Assembly (NCBI GenBank): GCA_027422505.1
Contig: JAPQWV010000050.1
Span: forward strand, 372,001 to 436,000
From: Craterostigma plantagineum
Taxonomy: Eukaryota > Streptophyta > Magnoliopsida > Lamiales > Linderniaceae
Direction: 5' to 3'
Length of the DNA stretch: 64,000 nt
Below, one piece after another: positions 43,462-53,539 of the stretch (position 1 is the stretch's first letter; the number at the start of each line of letters is the position of its first letter). The notes beneath the pieces were generated by a model that ran no database searches, had not been told where the DNA came from, and was given only the letters and a program-made list of their open reading frames with translations. A program made the translations under genes and the position numbers.

Positions 43462-43971
43462 TAGGGATGGCAATGGGGCGTGGCCGGGTATTTTTTAAAT
43501 AATTGGGTATAGGGCGGGTAATGATTTAAAATTTTTCTACCCGGCCGGGTCTGGGGCGGGTCCCGGGTCCGGCCAAACCCGCCCCGAGACCCGCCTCGAT
43601 AATATATCTATATCATAATTCATTTTGTAATTAAAGTTATATTGTATTATTGTTAACATTATAAATAAAAGAGTTGTTGGTCTAGTGGTAGAGGTTTGGT
43701 ATTACAAAGGTGAGGTTGTGGGTTCGAATCTCAATCAACACATTTATATATTTTATCTTTTAAAAAATAAAAAAAAAGAAAAATTTAAAAAAGAAAGAAA
43801 AAATAATATATTCGGGTCTGACCGGTCAGACCCGGTTCGCTCGGGTCTAGCCCGGGGCGGGGCGGGTCCAGACCCGAGACGGGGCGGGACGGGTCCTGGG
43901 TTTGTTAAAAAATAATCAGGTCGGGTCCCGGGTCCGGCCAAACCCCCATACCCGACCCGTTGCCATCCCTA
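43462..43971. mobile_element. GC-rich hAT-type MITE inside the old viral remnant
   Basis: TAGGGATGGCAATGGGGCG at the left, mirrored by CGTTGCCATCCCTA at the right, with the exact 8-bp duplication GTAAAGCG (43454-43461 and 43972-43979). Same terminal family as 41854-42320, with a different interior that includes a tRNA-like stretch. Confidence 0.88.
43673..43740 (+). other. tRNA-like sequence inside a MITE
   Basis: GTTGTTGGTCTAGTGGTAGAG resembles a 5' acceptor plus A box, and GGTTCGAATCTC a B box, with the end CAATCAAC roughly complementary to the start. The anticodon arm is poor, so I do not call a tRNA gene. It may be a SINE head or a captured tRNA. Confidence 0.5.
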
Positions 43972-44202
43972 GTAAAGCGTACAAGGCATATGGTTTATGG
44001 ACATTTAAAGACAAAAAAAAAAAGGAAAGCAATGTAAACATCAATAATGTGGCTGAGATTTTCTTTGCCATTTGTCAAACTTGTTTTATTAGTTGGCTCC
44101 ATCTTCTTTGAAGTAAAAACGTTGATTGAGCATCTTTTGACACTGTTGCCACTCCATTTTGAAAGTATACCGTGATGCTTTGTAATTTGCTTAACGCATG
44201 CT

Positions 44203-45183
44203 TGTAGAAATTCTGGACCGGGCCTCCGGTAATTATTAACCGTTAAAGAGGCCCACGCACATGCGTCACACGGAGGATCGGTGCCCGGTATAAGCTTGAT
44301 GGGGTTCCTTCTTAAAACCAATTGGTGTTAGAAGGAGTGGCTCATCAAGCTTATAAACCAATTTAATTTCTTTGTGTGTTTCGGTGTGGGACTCCACCTC
44401 ACACGTGATATACTTCAAAACTCTCCCTCACGTGTGAGCCCATGTCTATTTAAATCTGGCGTGTCTGCCCATGTCTTTTTTTTAAAAAAAAATCGAGCGT
44501 GTCTGCCCATGTCTTTTTAATTGAGTCGGATATCAGCCCACTCTGATACCATGTAGAAATTCTGGGCCGGGCCTCCAGTAATTATTAACCGTTAAAGAGG
44601 CCCACGCACATGCGTCACACGGAGGATAGGTGCCTGGTATAAGCTTGATGTCCTTCCTAAAACTAATTGGTTTTAGGAAGGACCCCTCAATTTCTAATAT
44701 GGTTTTAAGAAGAAACCCCATCAAGCTTATACCGGGCACCGATCCTCCGTGTGACGCATGTGCGTGAGCCTCTTTAATGGTTAATAATTACCGAAGGCCC
44801 GGCCCAGAATTTCTACATGTATCAAAGCGGGCAGAAATCCGACTCAATTAAAAAGATATATATGACGGGTTCGAAAAGAATGGTTTCCCGTCCAATTAAA
44901 TAGACATGGGCAGACACGCCCGATTTAAAAAGACATGGGCTCACACGTGAGGGGGAGTGTTGGAATTGTCACGTGTGGTGTGGTGACGAGATGTCCCACA
45001 TCGACACTAACTAGAAAAAATTAATGGGTTTATAAGCTTGATGGACCACTCCTCTTAACACCAATTGGTTTTAAGAAGGAACCCCATCAAGCTTATACCG
45101 GACACCGATCCTCCGTGTGACGCATGTGCGTGGGCCTCTTTAACGGTTAATAACTACCGGAGGCCCGGCCCAGAATTTCTACA
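44203..45183. mobile_element. Head-to-head TRIM dimer inserted as one unit
   Basis: The whole 981 bp starts TGTAGAAATTC and ends GAATTTCTACA, and is flanked by the exact 5-bp duplication ATGCT (44198-44202 and 45184-45188). The left half is a minus-strand TRIM (PBS complement CTCTGATACCATG at 44541-44553); the right half is a plus-strand TRIM (mutated PBS at about 44817, PPT GTGAGGGGGAG before a 3' LTR starting near 44960). The halves meet inside their partial 5' LTRs at a perfect 14-bp hairpin (44650-44663 / 44670-44683). No coding capacity. Confidence 0.85.
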
Positions 45184-45447
45184 ATGCTTGCCCAAATTTC
45201 TCTCCTTCCTGGAAGTCGCCATCATAAATTTGAGTTATTGTTTTTGTCGTCTTTCGTTCTTGGCTGATCTCGAACACGTCTTTCTTGATAAAATTAAAAT
45301 CTCTTTTTTGAAGAGATTAAATTGATTATCGAATTCATCGAGACCGAAAGAATTACTTAAATTGGCGGACAGGCCCGAGGGCCTAAAAAACCGCAGCCCG
45401 TCATGCCCCCTTAACGGGGCGGACCGGCCCGCGGGCCGACAGCACTA

Positions 45448-45635
45448 CCCGGAAGAGCTTCCCCCCAATAAGCGCTAAAGAATTTGCCACGTAGTCAGCA
45501 TCAAAGACGAACCTGCCCCTGTCCTTTTTGTTTCAACTGGGAAGGTTTTTGCCTGCCCCTTAATTTTCAGTCATTTTGAAGAAGCGACGATAAGAGAAGG
45601 AAGGCTTCTCTCCGTTTTCTTCTTCTTCTTCTTCA
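45448..45635 (+). promoter_or_regulatory. Remaining proximal promoter and 5' UTR of the DUF1350 gene
   Basis: Only about 190 bp separate the hAT element from the ATG. It contains GCCACGTAGTCAGC (an ACGT-core element, G-box-like) near 45487 and a (CTT)n tract just before the ATG. I see no clear TATA box, as is common in genes for plastid proteins. Confidence 0.45.
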
Positions 45636-48460
45636 ATGGCGACCACCTCTGTGGTTCACAACAATTTTGCAAGGTTCGACCTCGATATCAACAACTCCAG
45701 AATCGCCCGGCAACGTTATAATCCTTTCGTAAATTACCGAAAGGCACGCCGCTCAACCTCGCCGCTCACCATCATCGCTCGGAGCTCGTACGCCCAAGCT
45801 GGCAATGGCGCCTTCGGAAATTACCGAAGAGGAAGTGGTTCGAACGTTGATAAGGCGTATACGCGTCTTGGTTCGTGCGTGGTGGTGCCTCCCAAGGGAG
45901 GAAAAAAGCCTAAAGCTCTGATCAAATTCCTAGGTGGTGCTTTCATCGGAGCTGTCCCTGAGGTTACTTATAGGTAGTGTTTCTTCTTTTTCTATTCCTT
46001 ATACTTGTGTTTTGTAACGTGCATCTTCTTGTAAACGCATGAAAAATGTAATTTCAATCGTTTGCGAAGTGGAGAAAATTTGGCGGTAATGTCAGTAGAA
46101 GGCAAGGCCATGCTTGGTTCTCGCATTAGCTGCACACAGTTTGTTTTTTTCGCTGTACTCCAATGCTCAATAAAGTGACTATAAAGGCAAGAATGAGAAG
46201 CAAAGCTGATTGAATATTTTTCTCTAGATAACTCATACCTTCCATACAGTCATTGATAACGTGATCGTGAACTGCTGATTATCTCTTTTACAGCAATTTT
46301 TTTTAGTAACATTCAATGTGGATTGATTTTCTCTGGTGGATTATTGAACCAGTTACTTACTGGGGCTCTTGGCGAACGAAGGGTATTTAATAGTATCCGT
46401 GCCATATAATGTGACCTTTGATCACGAGCAAGTTACAAGAGATATATACGGAAGGTTCCATACTTGTCTGGATCTGCTACTGATAGAAGGCTTACCCGGG
46501 AATGGAATTTCTGGTGCAGAAATAGCTGATCTTCCCTTTTATTCGGTTGGACACAGGTTATTGAATTTAAGATTTCACTAATTTGTGTTCTCAAATCCAA
46601 ATGCACTTTAGCACTTGCTGACCTGTCCTGAGCTCGAAGTTTTCAATGCTGTGTGAGTCGGCTGTTAATCTCCTTAACAAGAGGGAAATTATTTTTTGAT
46701 TGGCACGATTAGTAAAAAGTTGCATTTTTACCGTGCAGCAATGGTGCACTTCTTCAAGTTCTTACTGGGAGTTATTTTAACGAAAAGATCCCTCAGGTTC
46801 GGATTGACTGTTGTTCCGCCCCTTGAAAGAGTATGTAATTTTTAATTAATGAGAAATGCTCGGTTTGACGAGATAATATTGTGATCTACTTTCTTGATGA
46901 AGGCCAATGCAATTATATCTTACAACAATAGGCCAGCATCAGAGGCTGTACCGTACTTTGAGCAGGTTTTATCTTTCTGTTTAAGTTTTCCTTATTCATG
47001 TATGGTCGATCACTTCCGACATTTTATGGACTCAGTATCATTTTTGCTCAAATTGTAACATTTCATAATAAAACTAAATTGAGCTTTGAAGAGTGCATCA
47101 GCTTGCTCTTAATAAGGCATAATCATATTGCTTTGGTTCTTCACCAAGACTCGTCTCAGACTAATGAAGACTCTTTGTCGGCTTTTCAGTTGGGTCCCTC
47201 GGTCAAGCAGGTGATGCCGTTGATAGAGACATCACCTATATTGTCTATGACTCAATCTCTCTCTGGTAAGAAGCCATCAGATATTATATTGGCCGATTGA
47301 AATCATCATACACAATTTATTCGTCAAGATAATTTAATAAATATTTGGCAACTATTGGAATGGAGCAAGTTATCACATCCTGGTGTTCTCAGAACAATAA
47401 TCACTTGCCATTGCTGTATCCTAGATTTATATTTTGATTGACAGTGATATAGTGTGATGGTTTAGACTTTAGGGTAGGTTCTGCATAGTGCATATATAGT
47501 AGAAACTAACACTTGAGTAGTATATAGTGAAGTGATCTTATCACAAGATGATATTACTCTGTTTCATGATCAGGAGATGGATTGAAGACTCTATTGGACA
47601 TAGTAGAGAGAGTTATTCCAGACTATGATCCAGAATCTGCAGTTTCTTTAACCAAATTTGTTGACCAGTTACCATCAGTGTTCAATCAGGTATGACATGT
47701 TGCAAGTAAACGTTTTCGGACTCGGACATAGTTGATTTATATATATGCTGGTCGCGCCCTGTCTTTTTTTTTTCGTATTTATTTTGCTAAGACCGAATGA
47801 TATGATCTCTTTCAATATTTTTATCATCCTTTCCGGTGTCAAATCTTGAACTTGTTTTATCATAAGGGAAAAGGAAAACCAAAATTAGCCATTCTTATTC
47901 ATCTGTAACTGATATTCCATTTCTATTAGGTGGCTGAAGGGATATCAGAGTTTAAACCAACGCCTGCCGAGAATCTTGAGTGCTTCAAGAGGCTATATAG
48001 CATTCAAAACACTTTACTGGTAGTTCATTATCATATTATAAACTAAACCTGTCATATGGGCTCTTAGAGGATCCAATTATGATCGTTGCAGGTTAAATTT
48101 GACGACGATGCAATTGATGAAACAGATCTTCTCGAACAGACACTAAAGCCTCGTGTCGAATCCTATGGTGGAAAATTCGACAAAGTCGTTTTACGTGGCA
48201 CACATATAACCCCTTGTACACCGGTACGTTACCAGCATCAAAATCTAGTATATATTTAATTGAAAAAAAATATTGATATTGTAAGAAAGATTTGTGATAA
48301 CGTAGAATCGTTTAACATATCGTATGTTCAGGAATTTAAATGGCAAGTAGGACCAGTGTATACTCCATTAGATGCTGTTGCTCAAGGTCTGAAAACTCTC
48401 TCCTTATACGACATCAAAGCTCTGTCTCGAACTATCAGTAACTGGTTTGACAGCTTGTAG
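45636..48460 (+). CDS. DUF1350 family protein, chloroplast-targeted, nine exons, intact
   Basis: Exons by GT/AG borders: 45636-45973, 46353-46556, 46739-46796, 46903-46965, 47190-47265, 47574-47689, 47930-48019, 48092-48223, 48332-48460; total 1,206 nt, 401 residues, phases consistent and no internal stop. The first 70 or so residues are rich in Ser/Arg/Asn and poor in acids, like a chloroplast transit peptide. The mature part starts VVPPKGGKKPKALIKFLGGAF, includes YLIVSVPYNVTFDHEQV and a VGHSNGALLQV block across the exon 2/3 border, whose GHSNG resembles the nucleophile elbow of alpha/beta hydrolases, then FVDQLPSVFNQV and GTHITPC. The family occurs in plants and cyanobacteria; its function is unknown to me. 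The start is the first ATG after the CTT-rich leader. Confidence 0.93.
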
Positions 48461-48463
48461 TCA

Positions 48464-48545
48464 ACTGCCAAAGGTTAAATGTGTGTATATTTCTTCAATG
48501 TTGACTGCCAAAGGTTAAATGTGTTTATATTCCTTCAATGTTGAT
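48464..48545 (+). repeat. 42-bp tandem duplication in the 3' UTR of the DUF1350 gene
   Basis: CTGCCAAAGGTTAAATGTGT plus about 22 bp is present twice in a row, with three differences, immediately after the stop codon. Confidence 0.85.
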
Positions 48546-48633
48546 TCTGTACGTAAAATATGTTGTTATCCGTATGTTTGATTCCTGTAATGGCAGATTT
48601 CTTATGCTCTGCTGACGCCATATAAGATTCTCT

Positions 48634-48854
48634 TGGAGAAAACCATCTTTGGTCCCCGATGTTTACCTTATGGGCACTTTTGGTCCCCGTTGTTTCCAAT
48701 TGTCACATTTAGTCCCTCGTGTTTCTTGATTTGAACCAAATCGGTCCTCTGTTAAATCCGCAGTTAATTTTAACGGAAGTTTGGCACGTGAGAGTCACGT
48801 GATAAAATCCCCAAATTGAAAAACCCTCATCTCGCACTTCAACAATTAAATCGC
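48634..48854 (+). repeat. Left TIR of the MULE
   Basis: Begins TGGAGAAAACCATCTTTGG. It contains the GGCACGTGAGAGTCACGTGA block, with two CACGTG-like cores where transposase or host factors may bind. Confidence 0.92.
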
Positions 48855-48916
48855 ACACAGAGACACACACTTCACTTGAACAATCGATCCCAAAGTGAGT
48901 TCTTCTCGAGAAAAAA

Positions 48917-49531
48917 GTGAGTAGATCATCTATTTCATCAAGCTCAACACATCGTAGAGAAGCTCGTTACGAACCCACAAACCCCACATCTCCGCCGGTT
49001 TCGCCTATTTTTTGCGAGTGTGGATTCGAACTTGTTTTGCTCACATCTTGGACTAAACTTAATCCAGGAAGAAGATTACGAATATGCCCTAATTATCAGG
49101 TTAGAACTATTTATGTTTTATTTAAATTCGTTTGCACTGTTATTTTGTATTATGCGGGTTTACGATTTTGGCTTTGTTCTTATAAATTGGTGGTAGAAAC
49201 CGTATGGCTGTAAATTTTTTGAGTGGTGGGATCCAGAGTTGAATCAGAGATCAAAGGAATTAATTATATTTCGAAGGAAAAGGTCGACAATTTAGAAGCT
49301 GAGAACCGAAGTGTAGCCGGAAGGATTGATACAATTAAATACCAAAAACAAGTTGAAGAACTGAATGAGTACAAGAGCAAGCTGGAGTGTATGGAAAATG
49401 AGTTGGTATGTTGCAGGAAAAAATTGAAGAATTTAGAGAAAAGGTTTGAGAAGAAGTTTGTTATAAACAAGAATGATATTCTGTTTTTTCTAGTCATGGT
49501 GTTGTTTGTAGTAATGCTTTATGTATTCTGA
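48917..49531 (+). CDS. GRF-type zinc finger, coiled-coil, tail-anchored protein carried by the MULE
   Basis: Exons 48917-49099 and 49197-49531 (GT/AG). Ser-rich start, then a GRF zinc finger: CECGFELVLLTSWTKLNPGRR, CPNY and, across the intron, GCKFFEWWDPELN. Four cysteines are spaced as in GRF fingers, which bind single-stranded nucleic acid in characterised proteins. A coiled coil (about 60 residues, VDNLEAENRSVAG to EKRFEKKF) and a final hydrophobic helix (ILFFLVMVLFVVMLYVF) follow. No ATG opens the frame; GTG at 48917 may be a mutated start. It is like the many plant proteins annotated At4g04775-like. Its place between TIRs, opposite the transposase, recalls the mudrA/mudrB pair of maize MuDR, though there is no sequence relation I can claim. 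Confidence 0.75.
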
Positions 49532-49739
49532 TTTGGTTAGGTTGTATGATGAAGATGATGTATTTTGATTTCGTTATCTTTGTTGAATTTGTGATCAGGT
49601 TGTATGATGAAGATGATGTATTTGTTCGACCAATGATTAGTTCGAAGGTTAGGAAATGATTTGAAGGTTAGGTTTAGTTCATTATACGAAGGATCGATGA
49701 TCAATTCGAAGCTGAAGTCTGAAAACACCATTGTAACTA

Positions 49740-49925
49740 AACTTAAAGTTTTCACAGACACACTAAACATCAGTCTGAACCATAGAATTAAACTACAAAC
49801 CGAACAAACTTAAAGTTTCACAAACACACTAAACACCAGTCTGAACCATAGAATTAAACTACAAACCGAACAAACTTAAAGTTTCACAAACACGCTAAAC
49901 ATAAGTCTGACCATAGAATTAAAGT
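49740..49925. repeat. Three tandem copies of a 65-bp unit between the MULE genes
   Basis: Units start ACTTAAAGTTTCACAAACAC-like and contain AGTCTGAACCATAGAATTAA. They overlap the truncated end of the transposase. A second small duplication (GGTTGTATGATGAAGATGATG, twice) is at about 49541 and 49598. Confidence 0.85.
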
Positions 49926-51129
49926 AGACTTGATGAACTTGGTTATCAGACATGAATGTCCATTCATGCTGATTTTCAAACCCTATATCACCATCCAACA
50001 AATTCAGAAACCATTTCCAACTCTCTTTTGTCTCACCTTCAACTAGAGCATATGCTATAGGGAATATATTGTTATTAAGATCTAATCCTACAGCAGCTAA
50101 TAGTTGACCACCCACATCATGTTTAATAAAACAGCCATCAACTCCAATGAGTGGCCTGCAAGCAGCCTTAAAACCCATCTTACAAGCAGAGAAACACACA
50201 TACAACCTGTGGAATCTAAAGCCCTCTCCAGAACCATCTTCATTTTCTGTCAGCTTTAAAATTACAGTTGCCCCTTCATCTGCTCTCTTTAACTCTTGGC
50301 AGTAGTCCCTGATTTTGCCAAACTGCTCTTCTACTTTATCATCAATCAGTTCAAGTGCTTTCCTCTTAGCTCTATATGTCTGCCTTCTTGAAATGTCAAC
50401 CTTTAGAGTTGTGCACCTTATTCCTGAACTCTGTAGTTCCCAACTTGGGATTTTCACTAAACTTCTTCACAAATGCATGTCCTATCCAAGTAGACTTCAA
50501 ACTTTTATTATGGTAGTTCCAGTGACAATTACTGTGATCAGAGACATAGCTTTTAATCTGCCATGTGCTCTCACCACTAACTTTTGACACATACACTGAC
50601 CACTTACACTCTGGTTTTCTACAAACAGCCCACAATCTTCTACTGTCATTTTTTCTAAATCTGACCGACATTCCTCTCCTTAGGCAATGAGTCTGAATAG
50701 CTAATTTGACTTCTTTCTTTGTGGAAAAAACCAATTTTAGCTTTAATTCAGGGTTTTTCATTTCAATTAAGGGATTAAACCTAGGATACCTAACCCTTGA
50801 ACCACCATCAGAATTCTCACTCATAAATTCATCGTCGCTCTCTACACAATCTGAATCACCCTCTTCACAATTCAATCTGATATGCATACGCTCTGACATA
50901 AATTGATTTCACTTGAAACTTCCTTACCTTTCCCACTAACCCCACAGTATTCGACCCCATGATCAACATTGATATCAAACAATGAATCATCATCTCCAAC
51001 ATTATAATCACTATCATAAAAATCTTCATAATCCTCGTCTGTCCCCTCACTATGATCCATCTCATCATCAACATGTTCAGATGACTCAACTTGACTCTCT
51101 ATAACGCATCTACCATCTGGTAGACCCAA
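49876..51129 (-). pseudogene. MuDR-type transposase, truncated and frameshifted
   Basis: 51129-50872 is an acidic N terminus; a shift near 50890 leads to 50899-50396 with the MuDR DNA-binding domain (LVFSTKKEVKLAIQTHCLRRG, CRKPECKWSVYVSK, DHSNC; a Cys/His zinc fold). A shift near 50415 leads to the catalytic part to 49876: CRPLIGVDGCFIKHDVGGQLL with the first catalytic Asp, then WTFMSDNQ with the second. The third acidic residue and the SWIM zinc finger are missing, replaced by the 65-bp repeats. It cannot be catalytic. Confidence 0.85.
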
Positions 51130-51348
51130 AAAACAGAAGAAAAAAAAAACTAAATGTCGAAATTCCTCAAATTAAGTTACAGACCTAAACAGAAAAAAAA
51201 AAAAAAAAAACTAAAGAAAGATATGGCCAAAATACATACCTCGATCTCTGCTCGTACTCATATTCCAGATCCTTTGAGAGAGACTCAATGATTTCTGCGT
51301 TTAGCGGGGCGACCTTCGTCGTTTTCAGAGATGGCGAGAGAGCATGGA

Positions 51349-51569
51349 CGATTTAATTGGTGAAGTGCGAGATGAGGGTTTCTCAATTTGGGGATTTTAT
51401 CACGTGACTCTCACGTGCCAAAGTTCCGTTAAAATTAACTGCGGATTTAACAGAGGACCGATTTTGGTTCAAATCAAGAAACATGAGGGACTAAATGTGG
51501 CAATTGGAAACAACGGAGACCAAAAGTGCCCATAGAGTAAACATCGGGGACCAAGAATGGTTTTCTCCC
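51349..51569 (-). repeat. Right TIR of the MULE
   Basis: Mirror of 48634-48854, ending GGTTTTCTCCC directly before the AGATTCTCT duplication. Confidence 0.92.
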
Positions 51570-51578
51570 AGATTCTCT

Positions 51579-52011
51579 TGAAAAATCTTTAAGTGATCTG
51601 TAAATCTTACACGTTGCATTGAGAATTTGTCCGAGGCAGATTGGGATATTTGATCTTTAACTGCTGTCTGATGCTGAGCTACTTGGTTTTCGAAAAACTG
51701 TTTTTGAGATCAAGTAATGGATATTTTATGAACGAGCACAGCGCTCGAATCAGTGAAGATTTTCCATTGTTTTTCCGCGAGGTCTTCTCTTTCCAGCAGA
51801 GGTAAATATATCCTACGTTGCTAATAGTGCGAAGAACATAAAAGTTCAGATTTTTAACATTTGAACAGTCAGTAGATCATTTTCTCAACAGCAGAATTCT
51901 TCGCCAAGGCATCACAGACTGAAACAAGAAAATGAGCAGAAGACAATCAGTTCTATGCTTCTATCAGTTTTACATTGCATTTTATGATTTTAAGAATCAT
52001 AGAAATAAGTG

Positions 52012-52092
<81 letters not shown>

Positions 52093-53300
52093 CTTTGATG
52101 ATGGTAGGAAGTAGGAACAGGCTTTTCACTTAAGGCATTGCCCCTCCTGATTTTTGCTACTTTCAACACTTGATAGACAGCTTTCCCCTGATGATGTAAC
52201 GAATTTTTGTCTCTAAATTATCAACCAAACCCAAGGGCCTCAGACAAAGAAGCCACCAACCATCTTCAGATTCAGTCTCTCTTCTTACTTATCAGCTTAA
52301 GAGTAGTGAAACTTGGTAACGATCATCGAACCAACTGTTCCCTATCGAGTTCAATCACATAAGCTTAATAGTGTCAGGTCATCTAATTATTGCATGGTTG
52401 GTGAGTGAGATCACCATATTTGCATGGAATCTAATCTTTGCATTCGTATTCAATTCTGCTCGAGCTTCCGGTATATGATCGATACGCCAAATGTAAAATA
52501 TATAACCAAGATTTAGTAACATTACTCAATTCTAACCCCATATCATTTTCTTAAGTCCATTCATTACATGGGCAACATAGTACGACACCTCAAGTGTTCA
52601 TGTTTTTGAAAGGGGCCAAACTGCTGGTATAGTTAGCTGGCCACCTGCTCGTTTTTTTTTTACTTGAAGCTGTATTCATGGACCCGTAAAGAATGCCATC
52701 ATCTAATAAAACATCATAGCTTTTATTCTATTTGCAGAGAAACTATAATCTTCAAGAGCAAGGCAAGGGTAAGTTAATGGTGGCCAAACACATTGGTCAG
52801 CAGTAGTAACACCTTAGCTTAACCCTACTAATAAAAGATCAAATATAGATCGCAGTGACAATGATAGAACGGTTACCCACCACGCAAGAGAAAATCTCCA
52901 AGTTTAGCTATAAACATATCGAATTCAATGACAATGTTAAAAAAACCAGCATAATCAATAACAATTTATTGCGAGGCAACTGTATGCAGTTCAAAATCCA
53001 GCAACTGAATCATAATAGAAGCGTAACAAATGCAAAACGGAAAATCACAAGCAAGGAAACAACATCAATGAATCCGAAGAGTGTTAGAATATTTCAAGAA
53101 TAATGATTGGTAAATTATCTAATTGAAATGGTTTATGGATCTATTTCGCAGCACTTGCTTGATTATATTTCAAGAATCATGGTCCTGGAATCTATAACCG
53201 TCAAATCACCAAACAAAATCTCAGTCAGGACTATAAATAGACCATGTAAAGAAGATAGAACCTCAATTATTTCAACAATTACCAGAAACAGAAACTTCAG
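51579..53300. other. Spacer, no supported gene
   Basis: Holds a GT/GA microsatellite at 52008-52090 and otherwise unremarkable AT-rich sequence. It may include introns or UTR of a gene driven from 53800 on the minus strand, but I see no coding exon. Confidence 0.4.
52008..52090. repeat. (GT)n(GA)n microsatellite
   Basis: GTGTGTG-rich start followed by about 29 GA units. Confidence 0.95.
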
Positions 53301-53539
53301 CTATATCTAGTAAGCAGATCAGAGGCAAACCTAACATCTTTCTCCTAAAACATAGCAAATCTAAACTTCATAAGCGAAATTGATAAAACTCCATTCTTTT
53401 TGTTCGCTGATCTAACATTCGTACGGCAAGATCCACGAGCAACACAATCAGATCCGAGCATTAAATTGAAGAATTGGACATAACACAGCACAAACAAAAA
53501 ACCAACCAACCACAGAAAGAGGGATCCGATGATCACATC

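Larger units (their letters stand above)
42795..43990 (-). pseudogene. Diverged second pararetrovirus remnant (leader region)
   Basis: 42795-43461 and the bases after the MITE at 43972 align in order with 14500-15150 of the left arm: ACGGTACGTGGC, AGTTATCAAACT, CTTCGGCAACACGGGC...GCCAAGAGCCGAC, CCATGATTTAAG, GGCATCTTGGTGTAGTTTAA. Identity is clearly lower than between the two arms of the main locus, so it is an older or different virus lineage. A 17-bp tandem duplication (TTTAACGAGGGAATTTA) is at 43255-43290. No coding frame remains; 43980-44197 may continue it but I cannot confirm. Confidence 0.8.
42507..45447. mobile_element. hAT-type MITE blown up by nested insertions
   Basis: TAGAGCTGTCAATCTGG at the left pairs with TAGTGCTGTCGGC (reversed) at the right. 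Flanking 8-mers CTCGGAAG and CCCGGAAG differ by one base. The two halves of the original short element are about 42507-42790 and 45340-45447. Between them lie a pararetrovirus fragment, another MITE and a TRIM palindrome. The right edge is only about 190 bp from the DUF1350 start codon. Confidence 0.7.
48634..51569. mobile_element. Mutator-like DNA transposon (MULE) with two convergent genes
   Basis: 221-bp terminal inverted repeats (48634-48854 and 51349-51569), about 95% identical by eye, and the exact 9-bp target duplication AGATTCTCT (48625-48633 and 51570-51578), diagnostic of Mutator-like elements. It carries a GRF-zinc-finger gene reading right and a transposase reading left, with short repeats between them. 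The transposase lacks its C-terminal part, so this copy is probably non-autonomous. Confidence 0.92.

Noticed and set aside
43673..43740. Functional tRNA gene
   Set aside because: A and B boxes are good, but the acceptor stem has mismatches and the anticodon arm is weak; listed only as tRNA-like.
49537..49770. 77-codon minus-strand ORF between the MULE genes
   Set aside because: Reads the short tandem repeats; no similarity to the missing transposase C-terminus.
51932..52114. ORF ending in a long Arg-Glu repeat
   Set aside because: Translation of the GA microsatellite.
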